Below are positions 37,601 through 49,886 of a stretch of 64,000 nucleotides of DNA, piece after piece; within the stretch, counting starts at the first letter, position 1, and each line of letters opens with the position of its first letter. A model generated the notes under the pieces. The model made no database searches. It worked only from the letters and a program-made list of their open reading frames with translations, and was not told the DNA's origin. Source of the stretch: Acanthornis magna. Taxonomy: Eukaryota > Chordata > Aves > Passeriformes > Acanthizidae. The DNA is taken from the NCBI GenBank assembly GCA_036785705.1, contig JAWUZG010000070.1, positions 5,653,001 to 5,717,000 of the forward strand, in the 5' to 3' direction. Made by a program: the position numbers and the translations under genes.

Positions 37601-40600
37601 TTTTAGAAAACGATCTGGCTGGTTATTTATGCCCTACATCTCTATTTCGGTTATGCATTCAGCAGCTGGAGTCCATATGGAAATGTTGGTCATTGTAACT
37701 GAGTGAAGACCTTTGCGGATAAGAGACAGGAAATCTGATAATTTTTTTCCTATTTGGTTCCTAATCATGTGCCATTAAAGAGAAGAAGGTATGAAACAGG
37801 ATATTTTTCCTAATGTTATGATTTACTATTATCAATTTCAACATACAACTTTGCCCTGGAGTAGGAAGCAACCAATAAAATATTTTATTTTAGAACTGTG
37901 AGCAGGAATTGGTGGGACTGAACGTTTCACCACCAGTTTGAAGGAGCTTGACCTTGGGCAAGACCTCCTTCCTGTAGGAGCATCTTTTTCACTTTCCTGC
38001 CTCCCTCAGGACCATTTCTGCCTGGGACCCAACTCCACTGTCACACCCTGAGACAGGATTTAGGCTACAAATAAGCAAAGATATATTTATTTGGGATGCA
38101 CAGAACGGCAGCTCAGCTGTTCCTACAAGCCAAAGGATTTTCCAGAGGTCCAGCAGACCCCCAGAGCGCCCATCTTGCCTTCCCAGCTAGTGTCCCTCTG
38201 TGACACAGTGACTCTTATTCAAAATCAGAGCCATTTAGTGCCACAGGACCGCAATATTTTATTTCAATTCAATGTCCAGGCTCTCCTTATAACCTTCAAA
38301 TCCATCTTTAGGCAGCTGTATCAGGACCATGGGCACTGTGCTTCCCTGATCGGACTCAGGTTTGGTCAGCAGAAGATGGTAAGAAGTGAAGCAGACTTTG
38401 CTTGATATTCTTTTCACCTCAGGAATGCAAATGAATTTAATTTTCCAGCCAAGTATCAAACATCTGTATGTCCCACTTCCTCGAGAAGCTGACACAATAA
38501 ATCCAGCCTTAAAAACAGGGGAAAAATGAACCTGACAGACTCATTCTGGTCTGGGCACTCTTTCCTGGTTTACGCTTTGCCAAGCCATGATTGCAAAAAC
38601 AATTCCTAACACCCCTGAATAAACACCACAGAGCTGTTCCAACACCTACAACCAGATAAGACAAAGTAGGGTGCTGTATTTAACTCAGTGGATAGCTGTG
38701 CATAAAAGAGTCAGGAGCAAGTGTCACCTCTGGAAGTCCAAGGCAGGGATGGAAGTGACAGGAAAATCAATTACAGAGCTACAGTGAGGCAGTGGAAAGA
38801 GAATGATGGAGAACTTGAAAATTAAATATATATATATGTATATATTCTAGAATTTCAATTGAATAACCATCTTGCACCTGCCATGCCTACACAGAAGAAT
38901 GGCTTGTGAATAAGAAAAAAATTAAAGAGAGGAATATGAAAACCATAACCTAATGTTACCAAAACTTTCGAGGGCAGATGGAAAATCCATGTAATAGTAA
39001 AGAACATAGCTGGTCTGCTGGTGTGCCAATGCAAAGAAAACAAGGCTGCACATCAGCCTTATTAAACTTAAAAGAAGAAATGGATTTGGGACAGTTTGCC
39101 ACAAAGAGCTGCAGGAAGTTGCCAAGTGAAAATTGCAAGTGTCGCAAATCCCACACTTTCACAACTGTAAGACTTTCTGACAAATTGAAGGCTGAGGAAG
39201 CTGAATTCAAGTGGCACTTATTTTTCAGCTGCAAATTATTACAGAAATGCATTCTGTAAGAATTCATTCATACAGGTTTGCTGTCAGAAATGCAGAAACT
39301 GCTGTGCATAGGCAGCAAAATATTTTCATATTAAACTCTTTGGCGACAAAGGCTTCTTGGACAATCAACATCTCTGTGCAAGTCACTGCCTACCCATCAC
39401 TTGTTTCAGGTGAGGAAGAAACCTGTGGAGTTTCAAAATAGAGATTTTCCGCTTTTCATTATGAGCATTGTCTGAGCTAGTATTTGTGAGGCCCTATAAA
39501 ACGTAAGTCTACCTAAATTGTATGTAGGCCACAACTGAATTACTGGAACTGAGTGGCCATTTGTATTCCTATACATTTTGAAGAGGAAGAGGAAAAATCA
39601 GGGTATAAAAAAAGGGGATACTGCTTCATCAGGAAATATTTTGCTTATACAGACCTTAGGTGTTTGCACAGCCTGAGGGTATGCCAGGGCTCCCTGTCAC
39701 ATGCTTTGTCCAACTGATTTGTCAGGGGCCCAAGTGGACCCTGTCCAGCAGAAAATCTGGAGAGGGAAGTGCTCACAACTCATTTTCTCAGGTGTGTGGA
39801 GCATCTGGCAAACTCTGCCACATCGCCCATACGTTTTCCTATTTCTTTGTTTTTAATTTGTTTCTTTTTCACGGGGCAGTTTTGCAGCACGAAATTTACA
39901 GGGCTGAAATAATATTGAAAGAAAAAGATCCTTCTTTGCAAGGGGAATTTGATCTCTAAACTGAGTTTGGACTTAATGATGTTTGCAGGTCTGTTTTGTT
40001 CATTTTCCCTGTGCATTTCAGCACTCCAGCCTTCTCTGCGAGAATACTCATGGAAAGTGAGCTTGAGGCAATAGCTCACTCTGGACTTTGCAGTTGACTT
40101 TCAAGCTCGCCCGTTGCAAATCTCATTATAGCAATTAGCCAGATAGATGGTAGAAGAACCAAAGTGTCCCATGAGGGAAAACCTGGGCCTAGCGAAATTC
40201 AGGAGAGTTTTGCCAAGGTAGGATTTCAGCCTGTGTTTGTCATGCAGCAAACAAGGCAGCTGCCTAATTTTCGAGTATTCATGACTGGTGACAAGATTTT
40301 CCTCTCCAAAGAAATTAAAGTAGTCGAAAGGTGGATGCGTCCAACTCAAATTGCAGACAGGAAAAAAGCAGTAGCTGTTTATTGAAGTGTGAGCTATTGG
40401 CTCAGGCTAGAACTCCAAACCAGAACAATTTTGCCAATTTTACAAAAAAAATTGAGTGAATTAAATCTATTCCAAACCATTCTATTTTTCTACCATTTTC
40501 TCCTTCTAGATCAATTTTAATCTTGGGTTAATCTTAGAGCAAATCTTGAGATTGTGTTACCCTAAATACTGACACAGATTTTTGCTGTTAAGAACCCGTT

Positions 40601-41179
40601 TCCCGTACTGTGCTTTTTAATCCAGACCATTTTCTTCGTGTAGTTGGTGGATTAAACATAAATAATGCAGAACTTTAAGAAAATACTTGGTCATTTAGTC
40701 ACTGGTGACTTGTTTGGATGAGATAATGAACTGGAAGGCTGACAGTTTTCTCAAACTGTGTGCAAAGCAGTTTCTGCTGTCTGAAAGCAGCAGATCTTGA
40801 GACGCTTTACCTCGCTGGTAAATGACTTGGGAGGGCACACACTGATTAATCACACCTCAAGGCCCTAGAGAACAGGAGCAAAGGTGAGTATGGGCTTCGA
40901 AATGACTGTTCCGGTTGGGTGTTTCAGTTTCTTCCCCCCCCAAAGCTGAGTTTGGACCTCTGGAACAATAGTGGCGTGCAGGAAGGGCGTTTGGAAGGAG
41001 CTGGAGTTTCGAGGTTTCGTACCCCAGCACTGACTGCTAGAGCAGAGAAACAAGATGGGCAACCTCGCTGCCTAACGCAGGAGTGCAGTGCCTCATTTTA
41101 TAATCTCTTCACTTTATTGGCTCTAGGGAGAAAGGGAATTATTCAGAGAGGAATTGTGTAAGTGCTGTCTTTGTCAAAC
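34641..41179. other. Non-coding stretch without recognisable genes
   Basis: No exon, RNA or named repeat. A small TA-rich tract lies near 38825-38845. The interval 35790-36010 retains CpGs and could be conserved non-coding DNA. A minus-strand frame of 96 codons there (35849-36139) starts at GTG and contains no ATG. Confidence 0.55.
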
Positions 41180-41575
41180 ATGTGCAAAATGAGAAATAAA
41201 CATTTAAAACAGCTGAAGGGCAAAGAAGGCACTGCCAAAAAAACGCTTGTTGAAAAGAAGAAAATTAAATTTAAACCGAGTGCTACTAGTATTGCAAAAG
41301 AACAAGAAACAGAACCTTCTCCTATGCACAGCACAGGAGCCACGATGGAAAACCCGGGAGGGCAAGGGAGGGAAGGTGCCAGCAGCGACATGGGAGAGTC
41401 ACTGCAGAGCCACGGTGGGAGCCAGGAAGAGCCTTGGGCAAGCTCTGTGACCATGTCTGCTGCCACTGCCACGCCTGGTGGGACAGCCCTGCTGCTGGCA
41501 CCTGCTCGGGTGCCCCACGGCACCCACCTTCCAGCATCCCCCCTCTGCTGCACCCCGAAAGTCAACACCCTCTGA
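41180..41575 (+). other. 131-codon orphan open reading frame, doubtful
   Basis: From the ATG at 41180 the frame is open to a stop at 41575, 30 bases before the (CTCTC)n array. The predicted product begins MCKMRNKHLKQLKGKEGTAKK and is Lys-rich for its first 45 residues, then Ser/Pro/Gly/Ala-rich. I recognise no domain. The upstream frame continues only to a GTG at 41162. The change in composition follows the local AT-to-GC shift, which argues for a chance frame. Overlapping frames exist on the same strand (41247, 41434, 41478) and the minus strand. Confidence 0.15.
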
Positions 41576-41605
41576 TCAGCTCTGCCAAGGAGGGGCAGAG
41601 GGACC

Positions 41606-41893
41606 CTCTCCTCTCCTCTCCTCTCCTCTCCTCTCCTCTCCTCTCCTCTCCTCTCCTCTCCTCTCCTCTCCTCTCCTCTCCTCTCCTCTCCTCTCCTCTC
41701 CTCTCCTCTCCTCTCCTCTCCTCTCCTCTCCTCTCCTCTCCTCTCCTCTCCTCTCCTCTCCTCTCCTCTCCTCTCCTCTCCTCTCCTCTCCTCTCCTCTC
41801 CTCTCCTCTCCTCTCCTCTCCTCTCCTCTCCTCTCCTCTCCTCTCCTCTCCTCTCCTCTCCTCTCCTCTCCTCTCCTCTCCTCTCCTCTCCTC
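41606..41893. repeat. (CTCTC)57 perfect pentanucleotide microsatellite
   Basis: 57 full CTCTC units plus a partial one occur with no interruption over 288 bases. The plus strand is pure pyrimidine and the minus strand pure purine. Long frames through it (LLSSP on plus, RRGEE on minus) are artefacts. The perfection indicates very recent expansion, and the copy number may be collapsed or mis-sized in assembly. Confidence 0.98.
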
Positions 41894-43499
41894 CAGCTGC
41901 ACATCTGCGCTTGCCTTGCAGCCTGGAATTTGCTCATCCCATCGGAGCTGTGTCCTCTTGCGCTGCTCACGGGGAAAAAGAGCAGCCAAGAGGCAGCTTG
42001 GCCCCCACTGCTCCCTCTCTGTTATGATTACGAAATTTCTACCATCCTATCTCGGCCGGCTAAAGGAACAGGGTGTTTAATTCCTCTCTCTCGTGCTTTA
42101 TGGACATGGGCCTGAGCCACGACGTTTGGATCCAGCCCCTGCATGGAGCGTTTTGGGAGCTGCGGGTTGTTTGGACGTGGCCATCCGGCTCAGCCCTCTC
42201 TCCCACTCCGTGCCTCATCCTGGGTGCTGCCAGCCACCTTTTGGGGTTTGCAAAATCCCTGTCAATGGATAGAGGAAAGGAGAGGCAAAGCTCAAAACTA
42301 AGGAATGGGCCACAGGGAAAAAGGCAAGGAAAAGGGTGTTATGTTGTTGGCACTGCCACTAGTGTCAGAGGGGACAAGAGAAATCCCAGGAGATTTATTC
42401 CTGAGGCTTTCCAGAGACTAGGCCCAGAGAAAAGCTTCTGCTCCTCCCCAGCGTATCAGAGCCGCAAGGTGAAGATAAGAACCAGATTGCATCAGGCACC
42501 AGCCACAACCTAAAACACACTGCAAACATAGGCACGTTAGTAAAATAAAACTACATTTCAAACTTGTTATATGACAGACTGGAGATTTAAATGAAGAAAT
42601 CCTTCAGGACAGTATCAGGACAGGAGGTGGGAGCAGGCTGGTTTTAGGGAACCCTCTCTCCTCACAATCCTAATTTTGTAAACAGCTCTTTAAACTCCGC
42701 ATCCAGTAGTAAACTGAGCTGTCCAAGCTTTGCCCCTTCACTGTGTATGTCACATAATCAGGAAATGGAAATTATACAAGCTGCCTCTGGCTTCTGTAGC
42801 TAAGCAAAACACTGCCCAGGCTTACTGCAACAAACTACAGAATTCCTTAGTAACCTGGAATGCAAATTAAATGAGACAGCTTCCCCTTTCTGATGATAGA
42901 TGTCTTGCGTGAAGGAGAAAACCCCAAAATCTGGGCACAGGATTATGTGTGAATTCCTCTCTTAGTTGCACTGAAGTGTGTTTTAAGATGGTTCCAGTAT
43001 CCCATTCAGACACTTATATCCAAAACAAACTCATATTTTTCCCTTTTTCCCCCCCCACAAAAGTGAGTAGATATATTACTATCCAGAGGCATGTAAAGCC
43101 GTACAAATTTATTACTCTGTTCTAATTAAGTTTATTTGTTGGTTTATCCATTTCACCTCTTTAAAGAAAACAGAGCTAAGAGCTCTTCAAAAGCTGTGTA
43201 GAGACAGTCACCATCCTGTTTTTAAGTTTGTGGGCAATAAGTCAGCCCTGCCTCACCCCAACAGCAAAAGCATCACGCAGCAGACCCACACGAGCAAAAT
43301 GGACATCTTTTAATTCATCTTCAGAGCTCCGTGACTTTAGTCAGGCTGTGAGGGTGAAAGAGAGGATGTGGGGATGTGTGTGATCTGCAGCACCCTGCCT
43401 CCCACCCTGCAATCTTCCCTCAGCTTTGGGAAAAGAGGCTGCTGAGCCTTCATCCAGCGTCACTCAGGGCGGTCAGGCTCAGGGGTGTGATCCCAGCTG
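41894..43499. other. Non-coding stretch without recognisable genes
   Basis: Unique-looking sequence between two microsatellites. The 146-codon plus-strand frame at 42073-42513 has no recognisable domain. No repeat family is identified. Confidence 0.55.
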
Positions 43500-43722
43500 T
43501 TCCTTCCTTCCTTCCTTCCTTCCTTCCTTCCTTCCTTCCTTCCTTCCTTCCTTCCTTCCTTCCTTCCTTCCTTCCTTCCTTCCTTCCTTCCTTCCTTCCT
43601 TCCTTCCTTCCTTCCTTCCTTCCTTCCTTCCTTCCTTCCTTCCTTCCTTCCTTCCTTCCTTCCTTCCTTCCTTCCTTCCTTCCTTCCTTCCTTCCTTCCT
43701 TCCTTCCTTCCTTCCTTCCTTC
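43500..43722. repeat. (TTCC)56 perfect tetranucleotide microsatellite
   Basis: Nearly 56 uninterrupted TTCC units over 223 bases, pure pyrimidine on the plus strand. Frames of FLPS (plus) and KEGR (minus) through it, including a 283-codon minus-strand frame (43460-44311), are repeat artefacts. Confidence 0.98.
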
Positions 43723-44284
43723 TCCTCTGCAGGGACCCAGGACCTAATATAAATCCACGGACATCAACAGGAGCCTGATCAAAGGGGCCTGGATTAGAGC
43801 CCAAGGCCATTGCCTCCAAGGACTGTTTACAGCAAATCGATGTGACTTCAAGGAAGTGCCCTGACTTCAAAATTAAACATAATCTAATTTTAAATATCAG
43901 GTGGAGTAATCTTCTGTTTAGGTAGGTCCTGATCCAGGAAATCACCGAGTACTTATTTAACTTAAAGCATCTCATTAAGCTCTGTGCTGTCCGGGCGTGA
44001 GAGCGGAGCACAAGTTCACACGTCTTGGGCTTGAGTACATAATTAAAGGTAAGCATGTGGCTAAGTGCTGCGCTGAACGGGGATGGAATTACTCGCCCTG
44101 CTCGATGCTGGGCTGGGCCACAGGGACAGGAGATGCTTTGTGCTCGCTGGGCAGAGAGAACAGGGAGCCTCTGCTGAGGAGTGGAGGGCAAAGTAATGGG
44201 GAGTGGATGGTTCACAGGGAGATCAGCAGGACTTTGAGCCCAGCTACAGAAATGTTGGCAGGAACAGGGAAATCCACGAGTGTC
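43723..44284. other. Non-coding stretch without recognisable genes
   Basis: Nothing assignable is seen. It may contain further diverged CR1 next to the fragment that follows, but I could not anchor it. Confidence 0.5.
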
Positions 44285-44376
44285 TGGTCCACAGAGAAGA
44301 GCTTGGTCCATCCTCTTGGCACCCTCCCTTCAAATTCTCAGATAAGGTCCCCTCTCAGTCTTCTCCAGGCTAAACT
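44285..44376 (-). mobile_element. CR1 LINE internal fragment (inverted)
   Basis: 'catcctcttggcaccctccc' followed by 'gataaggtcccctctcagtc' and 'ttctccaggctaaac' is the reverse complement of the CR1 segment that reads 'gtttagcctggagaag' in sense. In full elements it lies upstream of the 3' end. Both ends are missing here, so this is a truncated piece. The element reads right to left. Confidence 0.85.
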
Positions 44377-44707
44377 CCATTACCTTTCTACAGGGCTCTT
44401 GCAGGAATGCTTAGGAAAAACGAATGTGATAACGAAACAAGATGAAAAATCATCTAAAAATATTTTTAGGAGCTTGCAGGCTGTTACATTCTTGCTATAA
44501 GGGGCGCAGAAAGGAGCGGCCTGACTGTTCCTCACTTGAGGTGTACGGGCACAGCCCAGAATGGAAACAGTTCCTTGAGTTTTGATCTCAGATGAAGTGC
44601 CTGGCGTTTGGGTGACACTACACACGGGCTAAAAATGAAAGCAAACAGGAAATTTTCCAAACGCAGCGGGCTGTGGAGCGATTCTGCCGGGAGATGGATG
44701 CATGGAT

Positions 44708-44733
44708 CGATGGATGGATGGATGGATGGATGG
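44708..44733. repeat. (GATG)n tetranucleotide repeat
   Basis: About six GATG units, with a degenerate flank to the left from about 44694. Confidence 0.93.
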
Positions 44734-45240
44734 GGCGCTGGTGCCACCTGCTGTCCCACCGCTTCCCACTTGGACACACGGGTCCTGCAAATGCAGCTGT
44801 CCCTGCCCTCTCTCCAGCTCCATCCTTGCTTGCTTAGAGCCTCCAGGAGCAGAAACATCTCCTTTTGGCTTTCTGGTTTGAAATACTCTACTCGATCTCC
44901 AAGTCTTTGTAAGCGAACGATGCTCAAAGCCAGGCTTACCAGGGTGTTATTGGCATCGATATTCCTGGGCTACGTGCCACAATCAGTATTTTGTTTAACT
45001 GCACCTTTGTTTATCCCAAAACATCCTGAGCCTTGAAAAAACAACCCCCTCCTGTGGTTTTTAAAATCTAAGGAAAAACATGGCAGTGGGTGTTAATTTT
45101 ACCTCCACAGAAAATTGGCTGCTCATCTTGATATAGTCTGTCCTTCCCTGGGAAAAAAACCACAATTACCTTTGCAAACACAAAACTGGCTGATTTTTAG
45201 GGGCACAACTCAGGACAGCAGCTCCCCATCCCAAATGAGG
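44734..45240. other. Non-coding stretch without recognisable genes
   Basis: No gene or named repeat is seen between the GATG and GGAA tracts. Confidence 0.55.
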
Positions 45241-45328
45241 GGAAGGAAGGAAGGAAGGAAGGAAGGAAGGAAGGAAGGAAGGAAGGAAGGAAGGAAGGAA
45301 GGAAGGAAGGAAGGAAGGAAGGAAGGAA
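45241..45328. repeat. (GGAA)22 perfect tetranucleotide microsatellite
   Basis: Twenty-two uninterrupted GGAA units (88 bases), with the pure purine run extending left to 45237. It is the reverse complement of the TTCC array 1.5 kb upstream. Two more GGAA units reappear at 45340-45347 after a 'tggtgcggac' interruption. Confidence 0.98.
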
Positions 45329-48300
45329 TGGTGCGGACGGAAGGAAGGACAACCCAGCACTGCACATTATGCTGTGTCAACAAGCACTAGAGGTCCAGAC
45401 TTTTGGAAAAAATGCACATTCAGAACATTTAATGCAGCGCAGCAGGCGAATACCAACAGGGCAGCAGTACACACAGGGCGCCCAGCCCCAGTCTGACACC
45501 CAGCTTAGTGTCCAAAGGCACTTCCCTTCCGACGCGGTGCACTCGGATTTATTAGGCAGCTTTATGGACTGATACTTCCTCACGTTTTACTGGTTTGATT
45601 AATTCGGCTGGCACCTCTGATCTTGCCTCCACTGCTAACATTTTCTCTTGAATGGGATGGCTCTGTAGTCTCACCATTCATGTGTTCGAGTCAGATTTTA
45701 CATCAAAGATGTCCTGGGTTTTATACTGTCAGAAGCAATTTTGTCCTAGAAGAATGAAGATTGTGATTATCCCAGGAGGAAAGCTGTCAACTCAGCTCTG
45801 TGTAGAAAAACTGCTGTCTACAAAAGCTTATATTGGACACCCTCTGGCACACTGCCCTCTTAAAAAAAAAAAGAAAAAAGTCCACTGTTACCTACATGAA
45901 AGACTTTTTCTAAGAGGGTTTGCATGTTTGCTGACTTGGTTCGTACAGTGAATTCAAATGAGAAGAAAGAGAATTATGTCTTTCTTTTATAAGCACTCAT
46001 TTTTCAGGGCAATGCAGAGAAGAGTGATAAAGGGGAGTAAAAAGGAAGGCATGTTCCAGGAAGGGAATGACAAATGGTGAGCTCTGATGATGCTCTGCCT
46101 CTCAATTCGATCCAAAATTCTGCTGGATCACACACTTATGAAGAAATGGTCGAGCCTCTGTTCAGGCTCTCCACAAGCCTCCAAACACAGGGGATCTCCA
46201 GATCTTTGCTCATTGTGGCATGTTTGCTCCAAAGCACACCGCTGTGCCCTGCAGGCTGCTCAAGGGCCAGCACACACCAAATTTTGTGCAGAGAGCTGTC
46301 CTGCTGCCATCCCAACGGGACAGGAAGGACATCTCACAGCAGCTGCTTTTCACACAGTGCAGAGCCTGGGCGCTTCAGCACACCGTAAATCAGCTCTGTG
46401 TCCAGCTGGGTCAGTGTGGCCATCCAGGAATCTGAACGCCAGTGGAATTTCATCTGCTCCAAGGATCGTTTTTTCCTTTTGTTTTCTGAAAGCACCCCAG
46501 AAGAAATCACTTCCAGCAAGCAAATTTGGCAGAACCATATTGACATGAATCTAGGAATGGAAATCTAGGTGCAAAACCCCACCGAAATAAGACTGAAGGG
46601 TTTTGATTTAGTGAAGCACTTGAACAAAACCCTAATACCCACTGATTCAAGAGAACCCCAGTATAAGCTTACAGCACCATACATGCTTAAGTGATTTACT
46701 AATTCAAGGCTTGATTACACAAAATAACAGACAAAGGAAAAAAAAAACCAAACTTGTGAAAGAAAGAAAGAAAGAAGACATCTGAGTGCCAAAGCCAAAA
46801 GAAAGTTCTACAGTGTGAAAACTAGAGGCCGTCATTCTGCTCAGAAATACATGCTTCACCCTTTAAATTTGTGCCTTCCAGGCTTAATCTAATATGGTGT
46901 TATTTTGTATAACTTAAAAAAAAAAAAAGTTTAAAAAAAATGACAGGATGGGGTACATTTCTATTACTGGAAATGGAATTTTAAGCACCGAGTTTATCTT
47001 GTCAGTTTGGCTCAGCAGTGATGTGAGCTTGCAAGGGGTGAAGTGGATCACTAATTGCCAGAGAGCACGACAATAAACTGATAAGCACGGGAGCTAGGAG
47101 TCTTTTGGATGAGAGATGTTCCAGGAAAGGGGGGGACTGTTTGAACAGGTACTTATTCCCTTGGAATTGGCTTCGCCCACAAGTTCAGCGGTGTTTGCCT
47201 CACTTTTGTTCTCTGATCCCCAAAAAAGAGCGCACTGGCAGCTGTTTGGGCCAAATCAAGGAGACAGGTATGTACCTGCACACCTCGCTGCCAGTGCCAG
47301 CTCCACCCTGCAAATCTTCCAGCTCTGTTTATGCTACATTTTTCCATGGCTCCAGACAGCCACAATTTTAATTGGACTGGCTGATTGTTTTTTTAACCCT
47401 TTTTTATTTACTTTATTTCGTTTTATGATGCTAATCTTGGCACTGGAGGACTCCCCTAATTCAAATTACAATATCAAAATACACATCAGGTAATATAACA
47501 AATGGCCATTCACCTAAAATTAGGCAATCTACCATAAACAATAAGCCAAATTAAACCCACGCTTCTCCTTTCTTCCTTTTGGCCTGAGCTGCTCCCCCAA
47601 ACATCCAAGGAAGAGGGAAGGTTAAGAGATGTAGGAAGGTGAGAGGGGGAGGCACCAACCCTGCCCTGGGCTTTCAAGCCTTGAGATGCATTTTCCTCCT
47701 CACAAATGGAGTGCAACAGAGGGAAAATAAACCCCAAACCTTGGCCAGCTGTGAAAAGGAAATCCCAAAAGCGAGAAGGGACTATTTGGATGCAGGCTTT
47801 TCCTTCTGAAGAGTTGCCATCACTGTCAGGAGGAGAAGGAGACTTGGCCCCATTTTGGGTACTTTGTTCTGTCTATAATGCCTCCTAGAGCTTCCTCCAC
47901 ACCCCCCCCAGTCCTCAGCTATTAGAAACATCAGCAACAAAGGGAAAAAGAAAGGATTTCAGGAACATGTGAAAACCCTAACTCCCTCAGGAGAGAGGCT
48001 GGGCCTTAAATTTGTCTGGGAAAGCACCCCCAAGACAGGCTGGTCTTTCCAAAGGGAGCCTGGGCACGCCAGCATCAGGCGGAGCAGAGGTGTTTTGCTT
48101 CCAGGTTTAGGCAAAAGTTTCCCCTCATTCCCATTTGCTCAGGTGGTTATTTATGAATTAGCAAGCTGACTGTCAGAAATGGTTTCCAAACAGTCTGAAC
48201 TCTGGCTATCCCTAAAATAACCAAAATAACCCAGCTTTGTGGAAGTTCTCCTCGTTTTGGCCATTACCTCAGCAGGGAAATGTACTGCTGCCCAATATAA

Positions 48301-49698
48301 GATACCAAGCATTGTATTTCCCATCCTGCCTGGATGGTTTGCAGTCTGAAGGAAGGGGAAAAAAAAAAGTGCAAAATAATGTGCCAGACGAAACTTTGAA
48401 GGCATTTTTGTTTGAGGTAATTATGATCTCTATTTATGCCTATTAAATTACAAAGATTAATATTAAAGAACACGCAAAAACTGCCGGAAGGCAACACCTG
48501 AGCTGTGTATGCTTAACACCCGCACTGTTTCTAAAGTAGCTGCTCACTCATCTCCTCAGAGCTGCCTGGATAATTGCAACTTTTTTGTCTAGAGGAGCTC
48601 ATTTGAAATGGAGGAAAGCAGGTATTTCCTATTCCACAGCCTGGGAATGCTGGGTGGGCTTTTATCCCTTGTTTACACACTGCACCTTTGATAACGCCTT
48701 ACAGTGAGGTGGGATTTTGTTCGGTGAGATGTTTGCTGTAGCCACAGCTGTGCCAGCTTTTCCATCAAATCCTGCACACGTGGAATTGCCAGGGCTTTCC
48801 TGAGTCACAGACAACTGTAGGTAAACTAAAGTGTATTTTAATATTTGTATTACTTGGGTGCACGTGCTATAGAGCTCGTGGGGGCAGCAGTAGCACTGAC
48901 TTTCGCCTTCATAATTTTCTTTTCAAATTTCCTCAAAAGTTTGTGATCAGATCCCTCAGCGTTTCACCGCAGAAATCATCCTGTGAAGTGAGTATCAGAA
49001 AGACCTCTGCAATTTTTTTTGTGGGCAAAGAAAATCTTATTCTCAGGTTGCATGGAAATATTAGAAAATAAATTATATGCCATGTTGGTAGCCTCCTGTA
49101 TTTTTTCTATCATGAAGAGTTCTGTTCTGATAATATTTCAATCAATGCTTTGCCAGAGACACAAACTGCTCCTTCCTCATACCCTCCCCTTCCTTAGGAT
49201 TTCTACCTGCAGGTAGGAAAAAAACCCCAACAAACCATCAACCCCAAACCTCTTTAAACTGCTTGTTTGAAGGCTGCCATCAGTTTGCAGTTTTTCTTCC
49301 TCCCCGATGACCAGGCAAGGCAGAAATCACAGAACTCCGAAGGCAGGTGACCCCTTCAGCCCCTGGGAGAGGGGGGAGCGATGCAACCTTTCTTCCAAGC
49401 ATCCCCTGTCCCCTTCCCGCCCTCTCCCCGAGGCTCATTCCAGCTTGTTCACAAATCAGAGGGAGCTGACAGCAGCAAATCAGACCCCATAAATCACGGG
49501 AGGTGCTGCAGCGGGGGTGCTGCCGTGTGAAGCAGAGGTCAGCGCGGTGCTCCTCAGCGCTCACCTGCACAGCCCATCCCTCTCTCGCGCTCGGGACCGC
49601 GCTCAACACGCCCAGCCTGGCACCAGGGCAACCTGTGGCTTCAGAACTGTGTCTGAAGGGTCAAAATTGGGGGGCCTGGCAGCTGCATTTTGAGAATT
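45329..49698. other. Non-coding stretch without recognisable genes
   Basis: No exon, RNA gene or named element. It holds short homopolymers and a (GAAA)n of about four units near 46760-46777. The interval 49500-49615 is GC-rich with retained CpGs and could be a small regulatory island. Open frames reach 153 codons (46087-46548) without recognisable domains. Confidence 0.5.
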
Positions 49699-49886
49699 AA
49701 ATCTTGACTTGATCATCCTCTCTGATGAGAGGATGATCTTCTTCTCTCAAGAGAAGGCCACTTACTACTCCGCCTCAGAGCACATTTTGACACCTTTAAG
49801 AGCTAAACCTTGACTTAATCCTCCAATATTCACCTTCTTGAAATAAGGCCACTTATTTCAGTGGCCTTCAGAACAGATTTTGATGC
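49699..49886. repeat. Degenerate tandem duplication (period about 106) carrying hairpins
   Basis: The words 'aaatcttgactt' (49699) and 'aaaccttgactt' (49805), 'aaggccacttact' and 'aaggccacttatt', and 'cagagcacattttga' and 'cagaacagattttga' recur in the same order about 95-106 bases apart. This shows an old head-to-tail duplication. Between these anchors each copy has its own hairpins: a perfect 12-bp stem at 49711-49738 with a four-base loop in the left copy, and overlapping smaller stems (GAAATAA/TTATTTC and GGCCAC/GTGGCC) around 49840-49866 in the right copy. The family is unrecognised. Confidence 0.75.

Noticed and set aside
40870..40895. 'aaaggtgagtat' as a 5' splice site
   Set aside because: It is a good donor consensus but has no supported upstream coding sequence. 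Single donor words occur by chance at this scale.
41143..42080. Open frames up to 275 codons (RRGEE on minus, LLSSP on plus)
   Set aside because: They are produced by the stop-free CTCTC array. The non-repeat ends overlap other frames and show no domain.
43376..44311. Open frames up to 283 codons through the TTCC array
   Set aside because: FLPS and KEGR repeats come from the tetranucleotide. The flanking parts have no recognisable domain.
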